Counted from the first letter of the stretch, positions 28,476-38,018 are shown. The stretch: DNA of 64,000 bases from Mesorhizobium sp. M1B.F.Ca.ET.045.04.1.1 (GCF_003952465.1 NZ_CP034448.1:1116001-1180000); one strand, 5' to 3'. Made by a program: numbers and translations. The notes: generated by a model not told the origin, from the sequence alone.

Positions 28476-28872
28476 TCAATTGCCCTCAGGCCAGTGCCCG
28501 ATCCCAATTGCCGCAAATTCATGCCAACAGTGCCGAGGCATTATTCTCGCATGTCCTGCGTCACAACGCGAGCCGAGCCCAATCCGCCGGACTATTGTTC
28601 GCAGAAAACCTGGCCGGGTCTGGCTGAGCGAATTTTTGCAGCTGATCTTCGGCAAACCGGCTGTGGGATCGAGCAAAAGCCAATTTCCCAGTGGCAGAGC
28701 CAAAGACGTGTGGAGAAAGCCGGCGTTGTTGCCGCTGCGCAAGCATGATCGCCACTGGGATGGCGAATGCATCGTCCTTCGTCGCCGGCGCTGTGTACCG
28801 GCAGCCTCCTTGGTATCGACGGAGCCGCAATCTGTGCTAAGCCGCCGCCCAACCAATCAAAGGACGACAGCT
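28476..28872. other. gene-free stretch with a decayed tail copy
   Basis: Apart from the amidotransferase remnant at 28618-28672 and about 40 bases after it that match the sequence following copy 2 (AAAAGCCAATTTC, CAAAGACG), I see no gene. The rest is the upstream region of cyclase B and of the small GTG-start gene. Confidence 0.5.
28618..28672 (+). pseudogene. decayed 3' remnant of the glutamine amidotransferase gene (copy 3)
   Basis: Encodes WLSEFLQLIFGKPAVG, matching the intact end WLGEFLGMIFGKPAVG; the stop codon is lost (TCG). About 40 bases of shared flank follow, closer to copy 2 than to the intact gene. Confidence 0.8.
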
Positions 28873-29103
28873 GTGAACGAACTGACCGTGGCCGAGGCGA
28901 CCGAAAATATCTATGCCTCACTCCGAGCGGACAATGCCGATATCGATGCACATATCGCGACACTCAAGGCAGCGCTGTCGCGAGAGGGGAAGAAGCAGGC
29001 GGTGTTCGATCCGGCCAGGTTGGTGCAGAACAACCGCGCCGGCCGTAAGTTGATGCAGGCCTATTTTCGGCAGCGCGGCGTCAGCGTGAGCTTTTCGGAG
29101 TAG
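28873..29103 (+). CDS. hypothetical 76-residue protein
   Basis: GTG start at 28873; sequence begins MNELTVAEATENIYASL and ends YFRQRGVSVSFSE. It is a mostly helical, charged, soluble protein with no membrane segment or cysteine. The middle (HIATLKAALSREGKKQAVFD) looks like an amphipathic helix and a basic loop. I do not recognise a family. The good codon pattern and sensible composition support a real gene; there is no strong ribosome site (AAAGGACGACAGCT upstream offers AAAGGA). Confidence 0.6.
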   Translation: MNELTVAEATENIYASLRADNADIDAHIATLKAALSREGKKQAVFDPARLVQNNRAGRKLMQAYFRQRGVSVSFSE

Positions 29104-29188
29104 AATATCTCCAGACAGGATCTCATTCGTTGCCGGCGCAGCCTGCCTGGCCCACGCGTCGGATTCAGCGGCCTGATCCAGAACTCAA

Positions 29189-30427
29189 TCAGTTCCGGCT
29201 GTTGAGATGCCGCACCTGCCGCAGCGCTGGGAACAGATAGGCCCAGAGGCCGGCGACCGCGATGGCGCCGATGCCGCCGATCACAACCGCCGGCACGGTG
29301 CCGATCAGCGCCGCCATGGTGCCGGCGCGGAACTCGCCGACCTCGTTGGAGGCGCCGACGAAGACCTGGTTCACCGCGTTGACGCGGCCGCGTACTTCGT
29401 CCGGCGTCCAGAGCTGGATCAGCGTCTCTCTGATATAGACGCTGAACATGTCCGTGGCGCCGAGCATGGCGAGGGCTGCGATCGACAGCCAGGTGATGGT
29501 GGAGATGCCGAACAGAACGGTGAAAGCGCCGAACAGCGCGACGAAGCCGAGCATGATCTTTCCGGCATGGTCGTGGATCGGGTGGCCGGCGAGCCAGACC
29601 GCCACGGCAATGGCGCCGATGCCGGGCGCCGAGCGCAGCAGGCCGAGGCCCCAGGGGCCAAGCTCCAGTATGTCGCGCGCATAGACCGGCAATAGCGCCG
29701 AGGCGCCCGACAGAAGCACGGCAAAAAGGTCGAGCGAGATCGCGCCGAGCACGATCTTCTCACTCCAGATATAGCCGAAGCCGGCAAACAGCGTCCGCAT
29801 CGTCGGCTTGTCGGTGGCCGTCTGCTGGGCGGGCTTGGGAATGGTGAAGACGAGCAGCGCGGCGACGAGCATCAGGATCGCCGCGGTGGCGTAGGCGATC
29901 TCCGCCGAAAGGCCGTAGAGCAGGCCGCCGGCGACCGGGCCGACGATGGTCGCCGTCTGCCAGGCCGAGGAGTTCCAGGCAATGGCGTTGGCGAAATGTT
30001 CAGGCGGCACAAGATTGGCGACCAGCGAGGACGATGCCGGCCCGTAGAAGGCTCGGGCGATACCGAACATGGCGAGCACGACGAAGATCGGCAGCGGGCC
30101 GCCAAGGCCGCGCAGCGTCAACAACAGGAGAGCGAGCGCGCAGCCGGCTTCGACGAGCGACGACAATGTCATGATCAGGCGGCGGCCGAAGCGGTCGGCG
30201 ACGACGCCGGTGACCAGCACCAGGAGCAGCGACGGCAGGAACTGGACGATGCCGACGATGCCGAGGTCGAAGGGATTGCGCGTCAGGTCGTAGATCTGCC
30301 AGCCGACGGCGACGGAGACGATCTGGGTGGCGAAAGTGGTGAGGAAGCGCGCCGTCCAGTAGCTGAGATACGGTCGGTGACGGAAGGCGGCGTAGCGCTG
30401 TTCAGGTGAAGTTGCTTCGATGGTCAT
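29189..30427 (-). CDS. MFS transporter, EntS-like (DHA3/MFS_3) type
   Basis: A 412-residue inner-membrane transporter with twelve hydrophobic segments. The family loop motif between helices 2 and 3 appears as GVVADRFGRRLIM, and the N-terminus FRHRPYLSYWTARFLTTFA is typical of the MFS_3/enterobactin-exporter-like group. The substrate is unknown; drug or siderophore efflux is typical. Its last about 40 codons recur as a broken copy at 26220-26345. It is convergent with the small gene and with the amidotransferase side of the duplicated block. Confidence 0.9.
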   Translation of the reverse strand: MTIEATSPEQRYAAFRHRPYLSYWTARFLTTFATQIVSVAVGWQIYDLTRNPFDLGIVGIVQFLPSLLLVLVTGVVADRFGRRLIMTLSSLVEAGCALALLLLTLRGLGGPLPIFVVLAMFGIARAFYGPASSSLVANLVPPEHFANAIAWNSSAWQTATIVGPVAGGLLYGLSAEIAYATAAILMLVAALLVFTIPKPAQQTATDKPTMRTLFAGFGYIWSEKIVLGAISLDLFAVLLSGASALLPVYARDILELGPWGLGLLRSAPGIGAIAVAVWLAGHPIHDHAGKIMLGFVALFGAFTVLFGISTITWLSIAALAMLGATDMFSVYIRETLIQLWTPDEVRGRVNAVNQVFVGASNEVGEFRAGTMAALIGTVPAVVIGGIGAIAVAGLWAYLFPALRQVRHLNSRN

Positions 30428-30583
30428 GGTTCAAGGGCCCCGTTGCGGCATCGGCCGGCGGGGCACTTCCACGGCGGGCGCTGGTCCGGCCAGAACCCTT
30501 TAGCTGAGTTCGTCCTACCTTGCGCGAAAAAAAACGCGCCGGATGGAAGAAATCTGGAATTATCGTTCGCGAAGGAAAGAGGC

Positions 30584-31684
30584 TCAGCCTCTCAGAGCAG
30601 CCGAGATGGCTTCCAACCCGCCGCGCAATTCAGTCTCCTTCGGCCAGCCGAAGCCGACGCGAAAGAAGCGCTTCGGCATTTCGAACCAGTGGCCTGGCCC
30701 GACATAGGTGCCGTGCTCGTCCAGAAGCCTGGCGTAGAAGCGGTCGAGGTCGAAGCCGGCATCGACGTTCAGCCGCGGAAAGCCGACGACGCCGCCTTGC
30801 GGCCGCACCCAGTCGACCAGCGGTTCGCCGTCGATCCAGGATTGCACAATGTCGCGCCGCTTCGCCATCTCCGGCAGCAATGAAGCCAGGAAGGCGTCAC
30901 GGCGCTCGAGCATGGCACGGGCGATCGCCTCGTCGATGACGCTGCCGCAGATGCCGATCTGCTCCTTGGCGGCGAGGAACGTCTCGCGCAACTCGGGGTC
31001 CCGGGTGACCAGCCAGCCGATGCGGATGCCCGGGATGCCGAAGGCCTTGGACAATGAAGAGACGCTGATGGCGCTTGGGCTGAGAGATGCCGCCGCAGGC
31101 AGCCGCTCGCCATAGGAGAGATCGCGGTAGGTCTCGTCGACCAGCAGCCGGCAATGCCGGCTCTCAGCGAGCGCGATCAGCGCGTCGAGATCGGCGCGGC
31201 TCATCATGGTGCCGGTCGGGTTGTGCGGGCAGGTGACGCTGATCAGCCTGGTGTTCGGCAGAACGGCAGCTGCGACGCGTTCGACGTCGATCGCGAAGCC
31301 CTCGTCGAAATCGAGATCGACATAGGAGATGGCGCAGCCGATCGCCTTGGGCGTCTCGATGTTGGTGGCGTAGTTCGGCCGCACGACCACCAGATGATCG
31401 CTGGCCGAGAGCAGCGAGGTGGCGATGATGAACAGCGCGCCGGCGGCGCCCGCGGTCACCAGAACGTCGTCAGGCGAGAGCCCATTGTCCTGCGCGGCGA
31501 TCAGCGCGCGCAGTTCCTTCTCGCCGCGATGCTCGCCGTAGAACAAGGTGAGGTCGGGCAGCGAGAGACCGATGTCGGAGAGTTTTTGGTCGGCGATCGA
31601 GCTTTCGGAAAGATTGTAGCGGATGCGGTCGTAGCCGTATTCCTCCGGCGCTTCCTTCTCGATCACCATCCTTGCGTAGTTCAT
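30584..31684 (-). CDS. PLP-dependent class I/II aminotransferase
   Basis: About 366 residues from ATG 31684. Fold-type I signs: SVTCPHNPTGTMMSRADLDA, LLVDETYRDLSYGE (PLP-ring Asp), and the PLP Lys in SSLSKAFGIPGIRIGWLV. Substrate is not clear from sequence; the N-terminus RYNLSESSIADQKLSDIGL resembles capreomycidine-synthase-like/aspartate aminotransferase-like members. It stands alone downstream of mucR with a hairpin between them. Confidence 0.9.
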   Translation of the reverse strand: MNYARMVIEKEAPEEYGYDRIRYNLSESSIADQKLSDIGLSLPDLTLFYGEHRGEKELRALIAAQDNGLSPDDVLVTAGAAGALFIIATSLLSASDHLVVVRPNYATNIETPKAIGCAISYVDLDFDEGFAIDVERVAAAVLPNTRLISVTCPHNPTGTMMSRADLDALIALAESRHCRLLVDETYRDLSYGERLPAAASLSPSAISVSSLSKAFGIPGIRIGWLVTRDPELRETFLAAKEQIGICGSVIDEAIARAMLERRDAFLASLLPEMAKRRDIVQSWIDGEPLVDWVRPQGGVVGFPRLNVDAGFDLDRFYARLLDEHGTYVGPGHWFEMPKRFFRVGFGWPKETELRGGLEAISAALRG

Positions 31685-31730
31685 GGCCGTGCTCCCCGAC
31701 AAAGTTTGGGTATCCAAGCCACAAAAGCAG

Positions 31731-31764
31731 GAAGCCTGCCAAGGCGGAATCGCCGGCAGGCTTC
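31731..31764 (-). terminator. hairpin between mucR-like gene and aminotransferase gene
   Basis: GAAGCCTGCC / GGCAGGCTTC, a 10-bp perfect stem with a 14-base loop, 30 bases past the stop of the mucR-like gene on the reverse strand. Only a short T-rich run follows (CTGCTTTTG), so it is a moderate intrinsic terminator. Confidence 0.6.
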
Positions 31765-31793
31765 TTGAACCGTTGGTGCAGGCAGGTGACGCT

Positions 31794-32252
31794 TCAGGCG
31801 GAGGCCTTGGCCTTCCTGCCCCTCTTGACCGGTTCGGCTTCCGCCTTGCGGCCGAGGCCGATCGACTTGGCCAATTGCGAACGCGAAGCCGCATAGTTGG
31901 GCGCGACCATCGGGTAGTCCACGGGGAGGCCCCATTTGGTGCGGTAGGCCTCAGGCGACAGCCCGAAATGCACGCCGATATGGCGCTTCAGCGATTTGAA
32001 CTTCTTCCCGTCCTCAAGGCAGATGATGTAGTCCGGCGTCACCGAGCGGCGGGGGTTGACGGCGGGGACGGGCGGGGGTGCAGGCGGCACCAGCGGCTGG
32101 CTGAGCCCGCCGATCGAAGAGGCGACGCTGGCGATGAGCCCGCCCAGGTCCGAAGCGGGCAGCCGGTTCTTGGCGACATAGGCCGACACGATGTGAGCGG
32201 TGAGCTCGAGCAGGTCGACTTCTTCCTTGGCTGTGTTGGTGTCCTCGTCCAC
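31794..32252 (-). CDS. MucR/Ros-family transcriptional regulator lacking a zinc ligand
   Basis: A 152-residue regulator of the Ros/MucR family, which binds AT-rich DNA and controls exopolysaccharide, motility and symbiosis or virulence genes. N-terminal oligomerisation part DLLELTAHIVSAYVAKN, then the zinc-finger-like domain SLKRHIGVHFGLSPEAYRTKWGLP. The usual first ligand pair C-x2-C is CLED here, so the second Cys is Asp, and the His spacing is HIGVH. Mesorhizobium loti Ros homologues with such replacements are known to fold without zinc. A basic tail (RKAEAEPVKRGRKAKASA) ends the protein. Confidence 0.92.
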   Translation of the reverse strand: MDEDTNTAKEEVDLLELTAHIVSAYVAKNRLPASDLGGLIASVASSIGGLSQPLVPPAPPPVPAVNPRRSVTPDYIICLEDGKKFKSLKRHIGVHFGLSPEAYRTKWGLPVDYPMVAPNYAASRSQLAKSIGLGRKAEAEPVKRGRKAKASA

Positions 32253-32441
32253 GTAATTCCTCCTCTATGCCGCATGGCCGCGAAAATGGGGATGTGAGAG
32301 CAGCTGCCGCGTCCTTCGTGCGCCGGGGAAGACGCATGGCGCGGCAGGCCGGCGAATTCCTAGTCGGCAAATGTGCAGGGCGCAACGATCAGTCGCGCGG
32401 GTACACGTTATTTTGAACAACTATACTGAAATGTAACAATA

Positions 32442-33146
32442 TCAGACGACCAGCGCCTTGTCGCGCCACAGTCGAAATCCACCTTCGAAGGCGCGAGTGT
32501 TGTCGCCACGCCTGGATTTCTCGGGCAATTCATCGAGCTTGTCGACATTGCCGCCGCCGATGACCACATAATCGGGCTGCAAGGCGGCGCGAAGCCTGTT
32601 GACGACGTCGAAAACGTATTTGCGCCATTTTTTCTTCCCGTGCTTTTCCAGGCCACGCTCGCCGACATAGTCCTCGAAGCTCAAGCCTTTCCGGTAGGGA
32701 AGGTGGGCAAGCTCCATCGGTTGCCCGACATTGTCGAGGATCATCGCGGCGCCCAGGCCGGTGCCCAGGCCGAGAAAAAGCATGCGGCCGCCCTCGTAGC
32801 TGCCGATCGCCTGCATGAGCGCGTCGTTGACGAGTTTCACCGGCTTGCCGAAAGCGGCGCTGAAATCATAGCCCTTCCAACCCTTGCCGAGATTGAAGGG
32901 ATCGAGTGAAGGCTTGTTGTCCCGCACCGGACCGGGATAACCCATCGAGATGACGTCGTAGCTCAGGCCCTCGGCGAGTTTGTTCACCGAAGCAACCACC
33001 CGCTGCGGCGTCAGGCCCGGTCCGGATTCGGCGCGGCGCATCTCGCCGCCGGCGCTGGTGAGGATCTTCACATGCGAGCCGCCGACATCGATCGTGAGCA
33101 CGACCTGATCGCCTTTCGCCGCAGCCGGTTTTGCCGCCTTCGCCAT
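32442..33146 (-). CDS. ROK-family sugar kinase, polyphosphate-glucokinase-like
   Basis: About 234 residues from ATG 33146 with GGAGG eight bases upstream. ASKHA/ROK motifs: TIDVGGSHVKILTSAGGE (phosphate 1), GYPGPV, KLVNDALMQAIGSYEGG with the catalytic Asp, FLGLGTGLGAAMI (phosphate 2), and KKWRKYVFDVVNRL...DYVVIGGGN. The last pattern resembles polyphosphate/ATP glucokinase of actinobacteria. It would phosphorylate glucose to glucose-6-phosphate, the substrate of the adjacent zwf product. Last gene of the GH15-gnd-zwf-kinase operon (16-base gap to zwf). Confidence 0.85.
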   Translation of the reverse strand: MAKAAKPAAAKGDQVVLTIDVGGSHVKILTSAGGEMRRAESGPGLTPQRVVASVNKLAEGLSYDVISMGYPGPVRDNKPSLDPFNLGKGWKGYDFSAAFGKPVKLVNDALMQAIGSYEGGRMLFLGLGTGLGAAMILDNVGQPMELAHLPYRKGLSFEDYVGERGLEKHGKKKWRKYVFDVVNRLRAALQPDYVVIGGGNVDKLDELPEKSRRGDNTRAFEGGFRLWRDKALVV

Positions 33147-33162
33147 TTCGTTGCCTCCGAAA

Positions 33163-34539
33163 CTATTTCGTCGGGTTGATCCAGCCATTGGGCGGGCCGA
33201 AGCCGTTCATGGCATCGGCCGGCCCCCAGGTCTTCGGCGCATAGATCTGCGGCGGCGTGGTGTCGCCAAGCACCGGCCCGACGATGCGCCAGGCCAGCTC
33301 GGCCGCATCCTGGCGGGTGAAGAGCTGGCCGTTGCCGTTCATCGCATCGCCGATCAGCCTCTCATAGGGCGGCATGTCGCCTTTGGTGTCGTCGAGCGCG
33401 GTGAGTTCCACCTGCTCGCCGATCATGTCGTCGCCGGCGACCTTGCGCTGCGCGCCGATCGAGATCGCCACCTGCGGATCGATGCGGAAGCGGACATAGT
33501 TGGCGTCGCCCGGCTTGATCGGGTCGAAGACGTCGAGCGGCGGCCGCTTCAGCCGCACGATCACTTCGGTGGCGTGCACCGGCATGTTCTTGCCGGCGCG
33601 GATGAAGAAGGGCACGTCCCGCCAGCGCCAGGTGTCGACGAAGAACCGCACTGCGGCGAAGGTCTCGACCGGCGAGTTGGGCTTGACGCCCGGCTCCGCC
33701 AGATAGCCGTCGAACTGGCCGCGCACGACATCGTCCTTGGCAAGCGTGCGGATGGCGCGGAGCACCTGCACCTTCTCGTCGATCAGGTCGTCGGCCGAGC
33801 GCCCGACCGGCGGCTCCATGGCTAAAAGCAATAGAATGTTGAGCAGATGGTTCTCGATGACGTCGCGGATGCAGCCGACGTCGTCATAGAAGCGGCCGCG
33901 GCCCTCGATGCCGAAATCCTCGGCCATGGTGATCTGCACGCTCTCGACGAAGTTGCGGTTCCAGATCGGTTCGAGGAAAGCGTTGGCGAAGCGGAAATAG
34001 AGCAGGTTCTGGATCGCTTCCTTGCCGAGATAATGGTCGATGCGGAAGATCGACTGTTCGTCGAACACCAGATGCAGCACCCGGTTCAGCCAGCGCGCGG
34101 ACTGGAGGTCGTGGCCGAAAGGCTTTTCCACCATGAGCCGCGCGCCGCGCGCGGTGCCGGACTGCTCCAACCCTTGCACGACGGTTTCGAACATGGTCGG
34201 GGGGACTGCCATATAGTGCAATGGCCGCTGCGCGGCGCCGAGCGCCGTCTTCAGCTTCTCGAAGGTGGCGCTGTCGCGGTAGTCGCCGCTGACATAGCGC
34301 AGCAGCGAGGCGAGCTTGGCGAACACCTTGTCGTCGACTTTGCCCAGCGCATTGACGATGCCGTCGCGAGCCCGGTCCACCAGCTTGCCAGGATCCCAAG
34401 GCTCGAAGGCGACGCCGATCACCGGCTCGGCCAACGTCCCCTTGGCGACCATATGATACAGCGCCGGAAATATCTTCTTATGCGCAAGATCGCCGGTCGC
34501 TCCGAAAAGCACCAGCGTGTCGGACCTCTCCTGGCTCAT
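33163..34539 (-). CDS. zwf: glucose-6-phosphate 1-dehydrogenase
   Basis: About 458 residues from ATG 34539 (GGGGAGAGAC just upstream). Cofactor motif [19 protein letters not shown]; active-site region [20 protein letters not shown] with the catalytic His-Tyr; VEKPFGHDL and [13 protein letters not shown] are also typical. It oxidises glucose-6-phosphate to 6-phosphogluconolactone. The neighbours gnd and a glucokinase form an oxidative pentose-phosphate operon; no pgl (lactonase) gene is in this run. Confidence 0.96.
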   Translation of the reverse strand: MSQERSDTLVLFGATGDLAHKKIFPALYHMVAKGTLAEPVIGVAFEPWDPGKLVDRARDGIVNALGKVDDKVFAKLASLLRYVSGDYRDSATFEKLKTALGAAQRPLHYMAVPPTMFETVVQGLEQSGTARGARLMVEKPFGHDLQSARWLNRVLHLVFDEQSIFRIDHYLGKEAIQNLLYFRFANAFLEPIWNRNFVESVQITMAEDFGIEGRGRFYDDVGCIRDVIENHLLNILLLLAMEPPVGRSADDLIDEKVQVLRAIRTLAKDDVVRGQFDGYLAEPGVKPNSPVETFAAVRFFVDTWRWRDVPFFIRAGKNMPVHATEVIVRLKRPPLDVFDPIKPGDANYVRFRIDPQVAISIGAQRKVAGDDMIGEQVELTALDDTKGDMPPYERLIGDAMNGNGQLFTRQDAAELAWRIVGPVLGDTTPPQIYAPKTWGPADAMNGFGPPNGWINPTK

Positions 34540-34552
34540 GCCGTCTCTCCCC

Positions 34553-35566
34553 TCAGGCGCCGGTCTTCGGCTTCTCGACATGGCCGCCGAAGGCATAGCG
34601 CATGGCGGACAGAAGCTTGTCGGCGAAGGCGGATTCGCCTTGCGAGGAGAAGCGGTCGAACAGCGCCGAGGACAGCACCGGCGCCGGAACGCCGGTATCG
34701 ATCGCCGCCTTCAGCGTCCAGCGGCCTTCGCCCGAGTCCGACACCCGGCCGCCGAATTGCGTGAGCGCGGGGTCGTTCTTCAGCGCGCCGGCGGTGAGGT
34801 CGAGCAGCCAGGAGCCGATGACGCTGCCGTGCCGCCAGACCTCGGCCACTTGGGCGAGGTCGATATCGAATTGGTAATATTGCGGATTTTCGAGCGGACT
34901 GGTCTCGGCATCCGCCGTGCGGCCGCGCTTGCCGACATTGGCCGATTTCAGGATGTTGATGCCCTCGGCATAAGCGGCCATGACGCCGTATTCGATGCCG
35001 TTATGCACCATCTTGACGAAATGGCCGGCGCCGCTCGGCCCGCAATGCAGATAGCCAAAGGCCGCGGTTCCGGCGTCCTTCGGCGGGTTGGAGCCTGGGT
35101 CGGCGCCGGGCGCCAGCGTGGCGAAGACCGAATCGAGATGCTGCACGGCTTCATCGGGGCCGCCGATCATCAGGCAGTAGCCGCGCTCGAGACCCCAGAC
35201 GCCACCGCTGGTGCCGACATCGACAAAGTTGATGCCCTTGGTTGCCAGCTTCGCGGCCTGGTCGACGGCATCGTGGTAGTAGGAATTGCCGCCGTCGATG
35301 ATGATGTCGCCAGGCTCCATCAACGCTGCCACCTGGTCGACGATCCTGCCGGTGATCGCCGCCGGCAGCATCAGCCAGGCGCAGCGCGGCTTGGCGAGCT
35401 TGGCGACGAATTCTTCCAGCGAGGCGGCGCCAATGGCGCCGTCCTTGACCATGCCGGCGACGCTTGCCGAATTGATGTCGTAGACGACGCATTCATGGCC
35501 GTCGCGCATCAGGCGCCGCACCATGTTGGCGCCCATCCTGCCCAGTCCCATCATTCCGATCTGCAT
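34553..35566 (-). CDS. gnd: 6-phosphogluconate dehydrogenase, short (GndA/decarboxylating) type
   Basis: About 337 residues from ATG 35566, which is the length of the short tetrameric type, compared with about 470 for the long type. NAD(P) motif [51 protein letters not shown], and the catalytic [16 protein letters not shown]. The short form usually prefers NAD. It makes ribulose-5-phosphate and CO2. Gaps of 13 bases to zwf and 34 to the GH15 gene place it in the same operon. Confidence 0.95.
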   Translation of the reverse strand: MQIGMMGLGRMGANMVRRLMRDGHECVVYDINSASVAGMVKDGAIGAASLEEFVAKLAKPRCAWLMLPAAITGRIVDQVAALMEPGDIIIDGGNSYYHDAVDQAAKLATKGINFVDVGTSGGVWGLERGYCLMIGGPDEAVQHLDSVFATLAPGADPGSNPPKDAGTAAFGYLHCGPSGAGHFVKMVHNGIEYGVMAAYAEGINILKSANVGKRGRTADAETSPLENPQYYQFDIDLAQVAEVWRHGSVIGSWLLDLTAGALKNDPALTQFGGRVSDSGEGRWTLKAAIDTGVPAPVLSSALFDRFSSQGESAFADKLLSAMRYAFGGHVEKPKTGA

Positions 35567-35600
35567 GGTGTCATCCCGATTGCTTGAGGAAGAAGAAATC

Positions 35601-38018
35601 TTACTGGCTATCCGAAGGGTCGATGCCGATGGTGAAGTCGACATTCTCCCAACGGCTGGCTTCGGGCCAGAAAAAAGTGAAGACGATCGTCGATCCCGGC
35701 GGCAGGCTGGTAACGGCCAGGTCGACCAGATGGACGCCGAACGCGTTCTCGGCCGTCTTGTCATCCTGCACCGTCAGCCATTTGTCGCTGCTCCAGTGAA
35801 CCACACCGCGCGCGGATAGTTCCACGCGCAGGACCTTGCCGGCGGGAATGGAGCGGATCTTGTTGTTGAAGCGCCATAGCCGGAAGGGCGAGACGGTCTT
35901 TCGCTTGATGTAGCGTTCGACGCCCTGCGGCGGCATGTCGAAGACCTTGCGATCGCGCAGCGAGCGCAGGAGCTTGATATGCTCGGCATGCGCCCAGACC
36001 AGCGGCATAGCGCTGCCCGACGGCGCGCCGAGCCGCAATTCGCGCTCCGGTATGTCGGGTCTGTCCCAGAGCTGCTCCGGCAGAAGGCCGCCCACACCGG
36101 CGGAGCGCTCGAAGGTTTCCAGCAGTTCGGCCGCTTTGTCGGGCCGTCCCGCCGCCAGTTCGTAATGGGCGCGTTCGCCAGTAAGCAGCGGCCACGCGCG
36201 ACCTTTGCCGGTGCCGTCGAAAGGCGAACCGTCTTCATGTTCGCCATAGCCGTCGCCACTATAGCGATACCAGACCGGCCCTTGCGGCAACTCACATCGA
36301 AGCTCAGCATCGATGGCTTTGATCGTGTTCAGGATGCGCGGATCGTCCGCCGGCCTCAGACCAAAGCGGACCAGCGCCAGCGCATCGGGGCTGACGATCG
36401 CTTCGGCTGGCTTATCGGTGTCGGCCGGCGGGCGGTTCTTGATCGGCACGAAGCCGTCCTTCGGCGAAGCGGCGCCGGCACCGTCGGGCGGCGCAATGCG
36501 GACATAATAGCCTTCGATGCTTTCCCTGGCGCAGAGCTCGGTGCCAGTGACATAGGTCCAGCGCTCTATCTCTGCATTCCAGCAATCGGCGGTCTCGCGC
36601 AAATATTTTGCCGGCTCATTTTTGCCGCAGGCATCCAGCATGTCGGCCGCCGCAAGCAGCGCCGCGATCTCGACCGCCAACGTAAACGGGCTGTAGCCGG
36701 CGTCCTCTTCCCAGCGGTCCTCGCCGGTGACGGGGCCGTTGCGCACGACATAGGAGGCCGCGCTCTCGATCATGGCTAAGAAATCGTCGAGCTTGGCGCG
36801 CGGCAGATGACCGGCGCGGCGGAGCGCATCGGCGAGCAGCAGCGGAAAGGCGCATTCATCCATCTGGATGCCTTGCCAATAGGGCGTTCCGCTCGACCAG
36901 CAATTTTGCGGCCAATGACCGTCCGGCTGCTGGATCGAACGCAGATAGGTGAGGATCTCAAGCGCCTGCCTGGCGTCGCCGGCGGCGAGGAAGCCGCCCG
37001 CCGTCTCCACCAGGTCGCGCGGCCAGACCAAATGGTAGCCACCGAGATCGTCGTCGCCCTTGTTGAAGCCCCAGGGGATCGAGAGACTGGCGACGGCGGC
37101 TCCAGGCCTGGCGGTCGATAGATGCGAGGCAAGAACCGCCGTGCTGATGCGGTAGGTGTTCAGCCCAGAGGCGGCATGACGGTCGAGCTTTTCCAGGCCG
37201 GCCTGGAATTTCCGCCAGTTCGCGACATAGGTTTCAGCGGCCGCCTCAAAACCCTGGTGGAGACTGGCCAGCGCGATCTCCGCCGCCTCTTCCGGCCAGG
37301 CGCCGAAGCCGAGCGCCAGCAGGGCCGTGCCCTTGCCCGCCGAGAAGCCGATCTCGCCGGTCAGCGCCACATTGCCATCCTCCGCACGCTGGCTAACGGG
37401 ATCGAGCGCACCGCCATTCCGGAGCTGCTGCCAGCCGTCGGAGACGCCGACATAGCCGGCCGAGCAGGCGCCCCAGGGCAGAGAGCAGGCCAGCGCGACC
37501 GAGACGCCGCGACCTGATGCAAACAGCACGCGATGTCCCTTGTGCTCGCCGACCCAGGCCGTGTTGCCCGTGCCGGCATTGACCAGATGCGGCGCGAGCA
37601 GCGCGTAGACGCGGTAGTCCGCGATTGAGCCTTTGAGGCCGGCGAACGTGATTTCCTGCAGCAGGACGGGGTGTTTCGGGTCCGTAATGATGCGCTTTTC
37701 CATCCGGTAGGAACCGTCGGCCGCCGTGTTGGCCAGGCGGTAGGCGGGCACGCCGTCCTCGAACGGCTCGATCACGTGGGCGGCATCGCGCTTTTCTTCC
37801 GAGAAGGAACCGCCGGGACCGATGACGATCAGCCCCATGTCGCGCGTGCAGGCGCTGTCGAGGCGCGGATAATAGATCTCATTCAGTATGCCGTGACTGA
37901 TGGTGAACCAGAGCGGGCTTTTCGCCGAAAGCGCGGTGCCGACGCCGCTCTTGGCGCTTGACGTCCAGCGCGCGGGAATTCCCGGGGCGCCTTTAGCAAC
38001 GGTCGGCGTCACTGCCAT
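35601..38018 (-). CDS. GH15 family glycosidase (glucoamylase/trehalase-like)
   Basis: About 805 residues from ATG 38018 (GGAGG nine bases before; a TTG just upstream is possible). N-terminal glucodextranase-like super-beta-sandwich (about 20-290), then an (alpha/alpha)6 barrel with the two catalytic Glu in RWEEDAGYSPFT (acid) and GGLLPEQLWD (base), and WPRDLVETAGGFLAAGD; a C-terminal beta domain follows. No signal peptide, so it is cytoplasmic. It should release glucose from malto-oligosaccharides, or from trehalose as some bacterial GH15 do. It is the first gene of the operon with gnd, zwf and the kinase. Confidence 0.92.
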   Translation of the reverse strand: MAVTPTVAKGAPGIPARWTSSAKSGVGTALSAKSPLWFTISHGILNEIYYPRLDSACTRDMGLIVIGPGGSFSEEKRDAAHVIEPFEDGVPAYRLANTAADGSYRMEKRIITDPKHPVLLQEITFAGLKGSIADYRVYALLAPHLVNAGTGNTAWVGEHKGHRVLFASGRGVSVALACSLPWGACSAGYVGVSDGWQQLRNGGALDPVSQRAEDGNVALTGEIGFSAGKGTALLALGFGAWPEEAAEIALASLHQGFEAAAETYVANWRKFQAGLEKLDRHAASGLNTYRISTAVLASHLSTARPGAAVASLSIPWGFNKGDDDLGGYHLVWPRDLVETAGGFLAAGDARQALEILTYLRSIQQPDGHWPQNCWSSGTPYWQGIQMDECAFPLLLADALRRAGHLPRAKLDDFLAMIESAASYVVRNGPVTGEDRWEEDAGYSPFTLAVEIAALLAAADMLDACGKNEPAKYLRETADCWNAEIERWTYVTGTELCARESIEGYYVRIAPPDGAGAASPKDGFVPIKNRPPADTDKPAEAIVSPDALALVRFGLRPADDPRILNTIKAIDAELRCELPQGPVWYRYSGDGYGEHEDGSPFDGTGKGRAWPLLTGERAHYELAAGRPDKAAELLETFERSAGVGGLLPEQLWDRPDIPERELRLGAPSGSAMPLVWAHAEHIKLLRSLRDRKVFDMPPQGVERYIKRKTVSPFRLWRFNNKIRSIPAGKVLRVELSARGVVHWSSDKWLTVQDDKTAENAFGVHLVDLAVTSLPPGSTIVFTFFWPEASRWENVDFTIGIDPSDSQ

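Noticed and set aside
23530..28672. Amidotransferase 3' end as an integration (att) site of a mobile island
   Set aside because: Tempting because gene ends are reconstituted at both borders, but the repeated part is about 175 bases and diverged, no integrase is present, and the head-on MFS tail is better explained by tandem duplication.
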